Positions 21,958 to 31,726 of a stretch of 64,000 nt of DNA are shown here, one piece after another (positions within the stretch are counted from its first letter, which is position 1; each line of letters opens with the position of its first letter). A program made the translations under genes and the position numbers. The DNA is taken from the NCBI GenBank assembly GCA_946902875.1, contig OX336343.1, positions 19,143,596 to 19,207,595 on the forward strand, written 5' to 3'. This stretch comes from Nematopogon swammerdamellus (Eukaryota > Arthropoda > Insecta > Lepidoptera > Adelidae). The notes below the pieces were generated by a model that had not been told where the DNA came from, did not search any database, and saw nothing but the letters and a program-made list of their open reading frames with translations.

Positions 21958-23470
21958 CTGAAATATAATTTACTTGCCAGTAATACACGTAACGTTTTCC
22001 TTTCGGAAATAAATGCAACCCATGCATGTCTTTAAAGGCGTTTATTTTGTGTAGCGCTCAAAATAATATTTTGAAATAATTTAAGTTATTATAATGTATT
22101 GAAGTAATAAACATAAACATAACAACAAACATAAACATTTAAACTGAATAAATATCCAATCCAGCGGGCAATGCCCACTCAATCCAGTGAGCATGGCTCA
22201 CTCAAAAATCCTTTTAGCAATCCGACGTAGACGTGCAGTTCACTCAGCAACCAGTGGAAAACATATCCACTCAATAATCCAGTGAACGTACACATCTCGT
22301 CCATTTTAACTCGATTGGCAAACATTTCATTTTATGAATATCTTATTTTGAAATAATTTAAGTGATTATAAAGTATTGCAGTAATAAACATAAACATAAC
22401 AACTAACAAACATTTAAACTTAATAAATGAGTTTCATAAAAGATGGTTAACCGACGGTCATACATAGTCCGCCCAAAATCCAGCGGGCAAAGCCCACTCA
22501 ATCCAGTGAGCACGGCTCACTCCGAAATATCCTTTTAGCAATCCGACGTAGACGTGCAGTTCACTCAGTAACCAGTGGAAAATATATCCACTCAATAATC
22601 CAGTGAACGTACACATCTCGTCCATTTTAACTTCATTAGCAATCATTTCATTTTATGAATATCGTAATTTGATAACCCTAGAATTCATTAAATATATTGA
22701 AATAATATAATCATTATCAAAATCAATCATTAAGGTCAAAATTCATACTGACCTTGAAACCCGCACTAAAGATGCATACACTGTAATACTTATAACCTGG
22801 TCAGTGGTAAATGATATATACACTTAATTCATTAATGATATGTTCATCATAATGCTTTGTAGGGTGTAGGTAAGTTGGTATCATACGAGTAGTCGTAAAA
22901 TAAACACAGTGCTATCACGCTACGTTGCAGTCTAGATACCTAGATACCTAAATAACTGGAACATTTTCGTACTCTAGTCTGTGGTCATGTCGTAATACCT
23001 ATAATTGTATAATGGGCATGGGGTATTACATATTTATAACCTAGAACCTACCTAGAAAAATAAAACGATAACGATTGTTACTACATATGGACATCACCGT
23101 TGCCAACAGGTATCTCTAAACTAGCAACAACAGTATCCAAGCTTGAAACCCGATTGAGCAAAGCATAATAATTATAAAGAGAACTAATTTTCTTTTTGTA
23201 GGTAGATTATATGTACAATTAACACAAGGGAATTGCTAAGAAAACGGCTTGTGTTGCTCATGCCACACGTGTACAATTAAATAACGCTCAAGCGGCTGCA
23301 AAATGCAATGCAAATTCATAGCCACTTGCGTAGCTCGGACCAACTTCGGTTCAGTCGAAAATATTATGTAGTTCAGCGGACGAAGCAGTTCTAGGCATTT
23401 TCATAGATTTACATGAAATATAGCGTGGGCGTATCGTGGTCTAGCAAAATAAAAGATTGTTCAAACGTAC
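21958..23470 (-). other. Predicted intron in the retrotransposon leader (1513 nt)
   Basis: Donor AG|GTACGT at 23471/23470 and acceptor TTTCAG|A at 21958/21957. Joining them keeps phase between the leader ATG and the gag-pol frame. The interval contains a direct duplication and no conserved coding. This is a prediction; the sequence gives no transcript evidence. Confidence 0.55.
22060..22665 (-). repeat. ~300-bp tandem duplication within the leader/intron
   Basis: Two imperfect direct copies (about 22060-22350 and 22351-22665) share AAATAATTTAAGT, AATAAACATAAACATAACAA, ATCCAGCGGGCAA, AATCCAGTGAGCA, CGACGTAGACGTGCAGTTCA and ACGTACACATCTCGTCCATT. The second copy has an extra segment (TTCATAAAAGATGG...). 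Confidence 0.85.
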
Positions 23471-23493
23471 CTTTTTTTTTCTTGTCGGTTCAT
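23471..23493 (-). CDS. Predicted first coding exon of gag-pol
   Basis: An ATG (23493-23491) lies 15 nt inside the 5' LTR boundary and opens a short frame ending in nine A and a G at a GTACGT donor. The exon carries 7 codons plus 2 nt. Its phase matches the acceptor at 21958. Without splicing the frame runs into the leader. Confidence 0.5.
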
Positions 23494-23507
23494 GTTCACT
23501 TCTGAAT

Positions 23508-23738
23508 TGAAATGATACTACAATGCCAGTAGTAATCAACAATATATATTTAACTTTTCCTCCACAACCGAATACAATAAATCGTCCTTCTTCACACCTT
23601 CACAAGTTCGAGTCTATCTCCAGAATAATCCGCGTTTTCTACCCGTCTGCCCTTTTTTTTATATCCTACCCCCGTGTTGCCACCTTAAAACTAAAACTAT
23701 ATTTTTAAAATGTCCAGTTTTACTTTCAAATCATAACA
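23508..23738 (-). repeat. 5' LTR, with TATA-like promoter
   Basis: 231 bp, TG...CA. In element sense GGATATAAAAAAAAGGGC (about 23648-23665) is a candidate TATA box for RNA polymerase II. No canonical AATAAA was seen. The 3' flank carries the CTAG duplication (23739-23742). Confidence 0.92.
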
Positions 23739-24328
23739 CTAGAGTAAAAAAAACCGTCTTTTTTCGTTAAAACATTTCTTCTCTTCTTATATCAGGCAAG
23801 TCATTATTAGTGAAAACTTTATGTAAATCAGTTCAGCCATTTTCGAGTTATAAGCGAATATATCGACATATTTTTAATTTGCACTTTATATGTATTACAT
23901 ACCTACACACACATATTTCAGAATTGTCAGAATGTAAGAATGAAAAATGAATAAAGATGCTTCACGTGACGGTGGCCAACATCCACAATTCACACATTCA
24001 ACTTTCAACTTGTCAATTCCAATGAATACCGCCATCGTGAATATCCATTCCATAACTCACGAGGCGGCCATCTTGAATTTCCACAACTTAAGCGTCCGAT
24101 ATCTTTCCAGCGAAGTTGCGTAAACTCTGAATAAACTTGTTTTTTTTTACAATTTCCACTCCAGCTTGATAGAATGAAATAGTTGAGGATCGCGCCCGGG
24201 TTGAGAGCGGGTTTAATATATGGGAGAATATCTCTGTGAAGGCACAGGCGGATCTAGGCAGGGGGTAGATCGGTCACGTATAAATCATCCAGCTGCTGTT
24301 CAGTGAACCAGACGAATAACGTTTAAAA
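23739..24328. other. Unannotated; degenerate Helitron-like segment
   Basis: AACTTTATGTAAATCAGTTC and TTTCGAGTTATAAGCG (about 23817-23860) resemble the HEL-E interior in the opposite orientation. No ends were identified. The rest is unassigned. Confidence 0.35.
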
Positions 24329-24861
24329 TACTTTCCCATACCTTACATGGTGGTAGAATTAAACCTGTCTGCATTGGTACCACCCACAGAGCATCGAATA
24401 CCGCGCGCGCCCCCTCCTAGAGACGCCCTGAGCGCGATTTCCCTACAACGTCGTTGAAGCCTGTGGGCGTAGCCTATGACTTACATATGTGTGTGGTGCG
24501 TGTGCATTTGTTTTGTGCGTGTGCCTAACTTGCTCCTCTTTGTGTGTAGTGTCGATACTAACACACACACACATACACAGAGCTAGCAGAGTTGCGTGCT
24601 GTTATTGGGTTTCAAATATTATTATTTCTTTCGCCTCTAGAGAGGCGCGCGCGGTATTCGATGCTCTGTGGTACCACCGCACTGAATGAATGTAGGTTAT
24701 AATGGCTATGAAAATTATTTACGTTTTCCGGTTCAGCGTGGTCAGCACGACCAAGAGTACTTACGTGGCACCTCGTTCCGACAAAAATAAGGTGCAATGG
24801 GCTGATATCATGAGTGTAGCTGGCGATGCTATCTAATAGCCATGCCAGGTCCCATAAAAAT
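24329..24861 (+). mobile_element. Old SINE-A copy split by a MITE
   Basis: Left part CTTTCCCATACCTTACATGG ... GGTACCACC belongs to the SINE core. After the MITE it resumes GTACCACCGCACTGAATG, TTTACGTTTTCCGG and GGGCTGATATCATGAGTGTA, ending AGGTCCCATAAAAATG. The copy is diverged. Confidence 0.7.
24385..24670 (+). mobile_element. MITE, 8-bp target duplication family, copy 1
   Basis: Termini CACAGAGCATCGAATACCGC and its complement, with inverted ends of roughly 40-50 bp and a CA/GT-rich interior. GTACCACC is duplicated exactly (24377-24384 and 24671-24678). There is no transposase. An 8-bp duplication fits a hAT-like (or P-like) mobilising enzyme. Confidence 0.88.
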
Positions 24862-26152
24862 GTTTCGAATATGTATCATCTTATATTGCACTGGCTGATA
24901 GACATACAGTTACTTTTTTATTTCAACGATACTCTCTCGTTGATAATCGGTGGCATCGAATGTTCTGGAATGCTGGAAAAAACAGTTTGTAATTTGTTGC
25001 GCTGCTATAAAAGACCTGTAACGAGCTCTTTTACAGCATTCGGCCGTCTACTCTTAAATTGTCAACATGTGAACTGAACTCTTGTATCAGTGTTCTCGCG
25101 TTTTATAAATATACCAATGGAATCGCCAGTGCTCATCTTTTACTCCTTGCAGCAGTTCTCCTGGACTGCAAGTTCTCAACGGCTGTAGGACGAGCAGTCG
25201 CTGTAGTGAAGTGGACCTGAAAGTCAAAGTTTTAATTTAATGAACATAGAGGTCGTATAGGTTAAGTAGCTGATCGGACTAGCCGACAGTTCAATATTGA
25301 ATAACCTAAAAGTTTTATGCAACAACAAAAAAATAACTACTGATCCTAGGCGTCAGATTCTTACAGGTTAATGTTATTCCAGTGCTAGAATTATAGGCCG
25401 TTGAAACTGCTATGTAAATAGAAGGAGAGTCTCTTCCATGAGCGCACAGGCGGCACAAGCCCAGGGCCCCGGCTCTATGAGAGCCCCAAAGTGCCGACAT
25501 CGTTATTTACTCCGAAAACGAGGAGACGAGCTAATTTTTCAGAGTATTTTACTAAGAATTGCCGATAAAATTGCAAAATTTTAACCGACTGGGGATTCCC
25601 CTGATGACTCAAACTTCAATAATCATTTGTTTAAATGATTATTTATCATACATTATTAATTAAAAGTACATTTTGATGTTACCACTCACATTTGTTTTAC
25701 TATCTAAAAGGCCCTCAAACTATGTGGGCCCCTGCACGGCCTAAGACAGCCCTGGTAAATAGTATTCGATGTAACCAACGTTGTAACCCATGAAGAATAC
25801 AAGGAAAGCATTCCACTTGGATCACCCGGCCCGGCGGCGGCCCCCCCTCTGTCCTTGTAGATCCGCCCCGGCGTGAAAGTTGATCGCGCCGCAGTTGTCG
25901 CTGGCCCTCGATCAGGATTTTCTTGCGATATTCAAATGAATGCACTTTCTCGCTGAGAGCAACTTTGTACGATGTTTCATATTTTTATTCTACAAGTATT
26001 CTATAGGTATTATTGTGCTAGTATGGTATCTAGGGAAACGGGGGGGGTTTGTTTATGTTATCTGTCAGTGTTGTTACAAGGTTGTTACCGTCTACGGCTG
26101 TTACACGTTATACAGAAGCATTTTAATTAAAATATCTACTAATACCACATGT
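24862..26152. other. Unannotated
   Basis: No recognised coding. Segments near 25440-25500 and 25715-25760 (GGGCCCCGGCTCTATGAGAG; GGCCTAAGACAGCCCTGG) look like remnants of a GC-rich transposon pair, but I cannot join them. Confidence 0.35.
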
Positions 26153-26205
26153 TGGCAGCGGTGGGATCCGAACCCACGCCACCAAAGAGACTGGTGCCTC
26201 AAACG
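26153..26205 (-). tRNA. 3' half of a tRNA-Leu-like gene (fragment)
   Basis: Minus strand reads GAGGCACCAGTCTCTTTGG (anticodon-stem 3' side and variable arm), GGCGTGGGTTCGGATCCCAC (T arm; consensus GTTCGAATC carries one change) and CGCTGCCA. This matches the 3' half of tRNA-Leu genes. The 5' half is missing upstream, where a Helitron-like element begins 16 bp away. It is a pseudogene or a tRNA-derived repeat head, not a functional gene. Confidence 0.65.
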
Positions 26206-26220
26206 TAATCCTTTTCCTTA

Positions 26221-26587
26221 CCTATAATAAAATCCAACGTCTGCTTTCTGTCTGAGTGTCTGTCTGTCCGCTTATAACTCGAGAAGCACTGAACCGATTT
26301 TAATAAAACAAAATTCTACGGATAGCTTGATTCTTCCCATCAACTATAGGCTACTTAATATCTCCTTATATTATACCTATAATAAAATCCAACGTCTGCT
26401 TTCTGTTTGAGTGTCTGTCTGTCCGCTTATAACTCGAGAACCACTGAACCGATTTTAATGAAACAAAATTCTACGGATAGCTTGATTCTTCCCATCAACT
26501 ATAGGCTACTTACTATCACGCTAAATAGCTTATGAGGTTAGCATTGAAGTGAAATATGAGAGCGGGGGGAACCGCGGGCACAGCTTG
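26221..26587 (+). mobile_element. Two HEL-E Helitron-like copies head to tail
   Basis: Copy 1 (26221 to about 26375) starts CCTATAATAAAATCCAACGT after an A and is truncated. Copy 2 (26376-26587) starts the same way and reaches GGGGAACCGCGGGCACAGCT, ending CTTG|T. Interior landmarks: CTTATAACTCGAGAACCACT, GATAGCTTGATTCTTCCCAT and CAACTATAGGCTACTTA. The GC-rich 3' hairpin and A/T flanks fit a non-autonomous Helitron. Confidence 0.7.
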
Positions 26588-26611
26588 TGTTCTATAAATA
26601 GTTAATGTTTT

Positions 26612-26745
26612 CCGTCCAGTTCAGTTTAGCCGGCACGACCGAAAGGAAGCACTGACATGGAACCTAGTTCACCAAGATGTTATGGGCTGACATCACGGAT
26701 GTTGTACGTGATGTAGCGAACCGTGTCAGTTTCCATTTAAAAAAA
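26612..26745 (+). mobile_element. SINE-A tail fragment
   Basis: CCGTCCAGTTCAGTTTAGCC ... GGGCTGACATCACGGATGTT ... GTGTCAGTTTCCAT followed by an A-rich end. Confidence 0.8.
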
Positions 26746-26849
26746 ATGTCCGCCTCCGCTTGGCGTGGGAAAACCAATATCATAAAATTTCAAATTGTGT
26801 AAAATTGTTTTAGTTTAAATTATTACATACATATATACATATATACCTT

Positions 26850-27042
26850 CGACGCCGTATCCCGACAATGGGGGGTTGAGCAGAGTAATCGGTGTTGTGC
26901 TGCTTGCACCTTTACACCCACGAGTCATTACACCGATTACTGTGCGAGTTCTTGAATTCGGATTAATTACCGCATATAACACCGATCACCACGCAGTACC
27001 AGTATTGGATGGGATACAAGCAGCAAGTAAGGAACGAAGATT
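26850..27042 (-). mobile_element. Diverged SINE-C copy
   Basis: TATCCCGACAATGGGG, GCAGAGTAATCGGTGTTGTG and CAAGCAGCAAGTAAGGAACG match SINE-C in order, but the stretch between them is rearranged. Confidence 0.6.
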
Positions 27043-27439
27043 AATTACACTTTTTGTTCAGTTTATTTTTCTCCTTTATAGTACTACCCGACCGAGCTAA
27101 CTAGAGCACCGTCTAACTCACCCCCTTCCCCGCAGGTACGGCCCAGCTGTGACGAGCAGCAGCAGTTCAATTTCCTCTAGCTCTAGAAAGCCTGAAGTCC
27201 GGCGGCGTAAGTAGGTAACCTGTATTTCAACTGGAATTGACTTTTCAATTGAAAATGTGGGCCACGCTTGAACAATGCGGCCGAAAAGGTCAAACGGTTA
27301 GTTGAAATGTGGGGAACCGTTCCTCTTTGTGATGGAAATTATTTTATATTGATTTCCTGTCAAAGAAAGCAAAAACTATAGAACTGCTGTAGTCATAGAT
27401 GCCGTACCGCTTACTTCGTCATCCTACGTGCAATTATTT
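27043..27439. other. No recognisable feature
   Basis: Nothing supported. Confidence 0.4.
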
Positions 27440-27727
27440 GGAGTTATAGGTAGCCCGTTGAAATTTTCACAGAATATATGTTATTTTATTATGGCCGATA
27501 TATCAACAAATAAGAAAAATAATAAAAAGTAATAAATTCACGGGGGTTCCCATAGAAGAAACTCAAAAGTGTTCAAAGAAAGGAGTATGAAGCATTTTAA
27601 CGAATCATAAATTTGAGCTAATATGAAGCATTTCATAAACACGCCATAGATGGCGTGAGTGGCGCTGACCATGACATGGCGATACGGAACCCTCGGTGCG
27701 CGAGTTCGACTCGCACTTGGCCGGTTT
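27440..27727 (+). mobile_element. K-family repeat, 5'-truncated
   Basis: ATAGGTAGCCCGTTGAAATT ... CCATAGATGGCGTGAGTGGC ... CGGAACCCTCGGTGCGCGAG ... CTCGCACTTGGCCGGTTT. It is followed with no spacer by another K element. Confidence 0.8.
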
Positions 27728-28050
27728 AGGTTTCCGTATCCCGTACGGAAGCCTATTACTAAGCCTACGTCGTCTGTATGTCCGTCCGTCCGTCCGTCCG
27801 TCCGTCTGTCTGTCTGTCTGTCTGTCCGAGGGCTGTATCTCTTGAACCGTAATAATAGGTAGCCCGTTGAAATTTTCACAAAATATTTGTTATAATGGCG
27901 GGCGGATACAACAACAAATAATAAAAAATAGAAAAAGTAAAAATTTAAGGGGGTTCCCATACAAGAAACGTGTTTTTTTTTTCAATGTTTTTTTTTGTGG
28001 TGCGGAAACCTCGGTGCGCGAGTCCGACTCGCACTTGGCCGGTTTTTTTT
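27728..28050 (+). mobile_element. K-family repeat, near full length, tandem to the previous one
   Basis: Starts AGGTTTCCGTATCCCGTACG, carries a GTCC/GTCT microsatellite (about 27780-27825), GGTAGCCCGTTGAAATTTTC and GGGGGTTCCCATACAAGAAA. It ends GTCCGACTCGCACTTGGCCG plus T8. Confidence 0.85.
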
Positions 28051-28123
28051 CGTAAGTTATCTATCATCACTGAAGCAAGATGCAGATCAGATTTTAAGTA
28101 TATTGTATACTGTTTATTTTTAT

Positions 28124-28262
28124 GGAAAGCGCTACGTGTGGAATCGTTACACCTACAAGTGAGGTGTCTAACGATGTCCATGGATATTCTGTGATGCACG
28201 GGAATTGCGAATGCCATGTCGGCCTGACACGAGCAAGCACAGGAGCCTTTTCACGCCTCTTT
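28124..28262 (-). mobile_element. LINE-J 3' tail
   Basis: Reverse complement reads AAGAGGCGTGAAAAGGCTCC, GGCATTCGCAATTCCCGTGC, ATGTCCATGGA and GTTAGACACCTCACTTGTAG, the LINE-J 3' end. Confidence 0.75.
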
Positions 28263-28323
28263 TGAAAACGCCCATCCCAGACTGCACTGGGAGAAATAGC
28301 TGGACAGGGATTGCGTTCTACCG

Positions 28324-28659
28324 TTTTTTTTTTATGGAAACTTACACGGTTGGCTACATCACCTACAACATCCGTGATGTCAGCCCACACACCGGGTGAA
28401 CTTGGTGCCACGTCAGTGCTTCCCTTCGGTCGTGCCGGCTACACTGAACTGGACTGAAATCACGAGCCGTTTCGACCGACAATTTACATAGCCGTTTCGA
28501 CCGACCTTTCTTTCAGTGCGGTGGTACCAAGCCGTGCGGCTTAAACCCTACCACCTAGTAATATAAGAAGGGAGTCATATCCCTTAGTCGCCTTTTACGA
28601 CATACACGGGGAGAGATGCAGTGGGGTTATTCCTTCAAAGTACCGGCCCCACACGGTAC
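28324..28659 (-). mobile_element. SINE-A, short form with 5' module but no tRNA/5S head
   Basis: On the minus strand GTACCGTGTGGGGCCGGTAC ... GCGACTAAGGGATATGACTC joins directly to TTACTAGGTGGTAGGGTTTA (core) and to the tail, ending GTAAGTTTCCATAAAAAAA. The tRNA/5S segment present at 13605-14099 is missing. Confidence 0.85.
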
Positions 28660-29160
28660 ATTGGGCATGTATAAAGTAGTTTTAATATTCTCGAACTTAT
28701 AATTTGTTTTTTATATCCAGTTCGATTACACCCACGAAGAAGAGCCGGCGAGAAACTTCACAGTGTAGGAAAGAGTAAATAAAAAAAATATATCATAAAA
28801 GTGTACCTTACGTCTTTGTGAAAATCAATAAAGCTACGGCAAAAGCTAGCAGCTTGATCCAAGTGGTCTCTCTCTCTCTCTCTACAGCGATCTAAAGTTA
28901 ATGTGCTTACTTAGATAAACCCTGCATTAAGCCTTACAGTGGCTCTCCACTAGGTCGTACTAATAAAGAAAGATTGCATGCACCGTGAGGTCAATAAATA
29001 AGTCTGCGTGTGTTTACCGCGATTACTCGCCGTCAATATTGTTTAAGAGATAGATGCCCTCCCGCCCGCCCCCTCTCACCGGCGCGGCGTGCCCTCTGAC
29101 CGCACCTGGCTGGGTGCATGCCGGGTGGCGGGAGTGCGGGCTAGCTACGCCGAATCCTCC
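28660..29160. other. Unannotated; GC-rich 3' half
   Basis: Contains a short TC microsatellite (28868-28882) and a GC-rich stretch at 29055-29150 with no recognised product. Confidence 0.35.
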
Positions 29161-29506
29161 TCCGAATCTTTATTACACTTACCTTGTACACTTTTCTACC
29201 GTTCGGAGAAAATCGTCGGAGGCAATCGGTGTTCCGTACCGGAGAAGCAAGAACGTTGAATAGGTTGGACGTCGGACTGTCCAATGCTTATATGAGAACC
29301 AGCGTCGCCGAGCTCCGCGGGTAGCGGAGGGGACGGCGCGCGCTCTGATTGGATGGTATCGGGTGGTATCGCGCTCTGATTGGGTGGTTACGTATGTTAT
29401 TGGTACTTTTTTACTAATATCGTGTTACGCTGGCGCGGGGAAGGTCCGACGTCCCTACCTATAACGTTCTTGCGGAGAAGGCCAGGAGGACTGGAAAAAT
29501 ATTGGA
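29161..29506 (+). pseudogene. RTE-like LINE tail interrupted by a MITE
   Basis: CGTCGGAGGCAATCGGTGTT ... CCGTACCGGAGAA (to 29246) continues after the MITE as GGAGAAGGCCAGGAGGACTG at 29474. This matches the RTE tail at 52941-53211, which lacks the insertion. Confidence 0.7.
29247..29473. mobile_element. MITE in RTE tail, GGAGAA duplication
   Basis: Inverted ends GCAAGAACGTT ... GACGTCGGAC (29247-29278 and 29443-29473) flank a GC-rich core with two ATTGG (CCAAT) motifs. GGAGAA is repeated at 29241-29246 and 29474-29479. Confidence 0.7.
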
Positions 29507-29764
29507 GGTTATTACTAAGCCTACAACGTCTGTCTGTCTCTCTGTCTGTCCGTCCGTCCGACGGATGTACCTTTGAAACCGTAATAGCTGGTCGTTTGAA
29601 ATTTTCACATGTGTGATTTTGGCGGATATAACACGAGCTAATAAAAAATAAAAAAAATTAAAAATTAAGGGATCCGCGTACAAGAAACGTGTTTTTCAAC
29701 GTGTTTTTTTTTGTGGTGCGGAAACCTCGGAGCGCGAGTACGATTCGCACTTGGCCGGTTTTTT
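29507..29764 (+). mobile_element. K-family repeat, 5'-truncated
   Basis: GTTATTACTAAGCCTACAAC ... GTGGTGCGGAAACCTCGG ... CGCACTTGGCCGGTTTTTT. Confidence 0.8.
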
Positions 29765-30250
29765 AATTTCAGCCATACTGAATTCCTCAAGAAAGCTAAT
29801 AGACGTCCGCGGAGTTCGGCGTAACAGAGCCGCGAGCCCAAACGCTCTGCTAGTTTTGCATGTTTTCACCGAGTCATGATGTAGCCGGGTGAGGAGGGCG
29901 CGGGGAGGTAATTAAGTAATTTATCATCATTTCCCACAGGCCATACATCATCAGACCTCCGCGCCGCACGCGAGACCGGCTGCCGAGCCGGCAGTGTCCC
30001 GTACCGCCCGCCCGACATGTGCGCCGGACAAGTTGGAGGTCGACCTTCGACACCTTTGCATGACGGTTCCCATTTTAGCTAAGCAAATAGTTAATGGGAA
30101 AATAATGAAGGGGTTAATAGTGAGTAGATAAGTACTAATATTCTATACCGGGTATGTAGTGTAAGTATAGAAAACTTATCGTGCACCTTTTCACCAGGGC
30201 ATTCCCCAGGTCGTTTGGGATAATCCATTTCCATTTCATTTTTCTCTGAG
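29765..30250. other. No recognisable feature
   Basis: A mixed-GC stretch at 29800-30060 with no recognised domain. Confidence 0.35.
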
Positions 30251-30256
30251 ATTTTT

Positions 30257-30530
30257 TTTATGGATTCGCTAGACACTTCGCCCCGTCAGCATGGATTGTT
30301 GAGCCGACGACGACGACGATCAAAAATTTAGAACTACCGGACCGTTTGTAAGGTAACCCCCCTCTTTTTTGGTCTCTATTTACTGGGCTAAAAAACATTC
30401 GGTTTAGAACGAGGGCTGCGAATGCCGTGCCGGCGTGACAGATGCCTTTTTACGCTTCTCTTGAAAGATCCTAAGTGATACACTGAAAGAAACACATCGG
30501 GAGGAATTGCATTCCATTTGAGATGACTTT
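30257..30530 (-). mobile_element. LINE-J-like tail debris
   Basis: On the minus strand, AAGAGAAGCGTAAAAAGGC and GTCACGCCGGCACGGCATTC resemble the LINE-J tail. A TTTATGGATTCGCTAGACAC ... GGATTGTTGAGCCGACG block at 30257-30310 recurs at about 61794-61850. Confidence 0.5.
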
Positions 30531-30951
30531 TTTATTTATAATTCCAAATTATTTAGGTACCTACCTATACAATCTTAGATTTTTCGTATAAAATCAAAAT
30601 CAAATGATCTCAATAGGTATTGCGTATACTAAAAACATAACACTAAAATAAAAAATTACGTCTCTTAAAAAGCTTTAAATAAAAATGAAATAAATTAAAA
30701 AAAAAACCCGACACATCAACAACCCTTAAAAATAAAAATAAAATGTTTATTTGGCATGTATTCCTACAACATTGTATTGTCAAATTATTCTGTGTTCATA
30801 GGCTGTTGATTACCTGAATAAAATAAAATAAAATAAATGAATAAAAAAATGGGCTGGCGAACATGGTGGGGAAAGATCCAGAGAAGGTACGTCTTTGTAC
30901 ACCATCGAGCTGAGCTAATAGCTTTTCCCTCTCGATATTTATATTATTATA
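30531..30951. other. No recognisable feature
   Basis: AT-rich, with an AAAAT microsatellite near 30820. Confidence 0.4.
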
Positions 30952-31227
30952 CACGGTGTTGCAGTTGCCCCCGTAATATTTTTAACTGACATAAGGGGGT
31001 TATTCTATATGTGAAACTAAACAACTTCTGTGGCAAAAAAAAATTTTTTTTGAAACAAAAAAAATATTATCTTTTCCATACAAATTTTAAATGCCTATTC
31101 TCAAAATGTATGGAGAAAAAAAAATGTGTTTTTTTTTCAAATTAAAAAGTCGTAGAACAAAAGTTGTTCTATTTCACGTAAAGAATCACCCTCTTTCGCG
31201 TTTTACGGTTGGGGTTGCAACACCGTG
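30952..31227. mobile_element. MITE with CACGGTGTTGCA ends, TA duplication
   Basis: CACGGTGTTGCA at the left end and TGCAACACCGTG at the right, flanked by TA on both sides. The interior has an imperfect hairpin around ATCTTTTCCATACAAAT and AAAATGTATGGAGAAAA. Consistent with a Tc1/mariner-type MITE. Confidence 0.7.
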
Positions 31228-31726
31228 TATATACCCTCTGTACATAATTAATTACGCCAACATTAATACAATAGAAGATCTAAGGCGGATGAAAATTCCT
31301 ATAAGTTGCCGTGCATTGTAGTTTAAAATCTGCAGTTTCAATGGCGCTGACACAGAACCGCGACCGGGGCGGCCAACTTGCCCCGCGCGTCTTCCTTACT
31401 CTGTTGTACAAAACCTTGTTACAAAAAAAGATAAAATAACAAATTTATCTCTCTCATTGAGAGTATCGAAATGAAACCTTGACAGGCTCCTGCTGTTGAA
31501 AATAAATCACGTTATTGATTTGTTGATGACTAGGTACGCAGCATTGCCGAAAGTTTTCTCTTAGTCAAGTGGAGATAATTTGCCAAGTGTCTCTCGAGAC
31601 AGTTTGATTTAAGAGTTTTCCAAGGGCGAGACTAACAGCCTTATATATATATGAGTCGAACAAATAAACAACATTAATATAAAATCATACATAAATCAAT
31701 ATCTTCAATATGTCTGAACATGAACC
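31228..31726. other. No recognisable feature
   Basis: Nothing supported. Confidence 0.4.

Larger units (their letters stand above)
16712..23738 (-). mobile_element. Ty3/gypsy-type LTR retrotransposon, 7.0 kb
   Basis: Complete element in minus orientation: 5' LTR (23508-23738), leader, gag-pol frame, 3' region and 3' LTR (16712-16942). The LTRs begin TG and end CA and read as identical, which points to recent insertion. CTAG flanks both ends (16708-16711 and 23739-23742). Domain order PR-RT-RNase H-IN is diagnostic of Ty3/gypsy. There is no env-like frame between pol and the 3' LTR. Two features are atypical: no standard tRNA primer site (TGG...) follows the 5' LTR, and no clear polypurine tract precedes the 3' LTR. 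Confidence 0.92.

Noticed and set aside
21767..22027. 86-residue minus-strand frame before gag-pol as a separate gag
   Set aside because: It overlaps the better-supported in-frame extension, its composition is explained by that overlap, and Gag with zinc knuckles is already in the main frame.
21700..22035. 111-residue plus-strand frame
   Set aside because: Antisense shadow of the Gag N-terminal region.
27538..27960. 140-residue minus-strand frame
   Set aside because: Reads across the junction of two tandem K elements.
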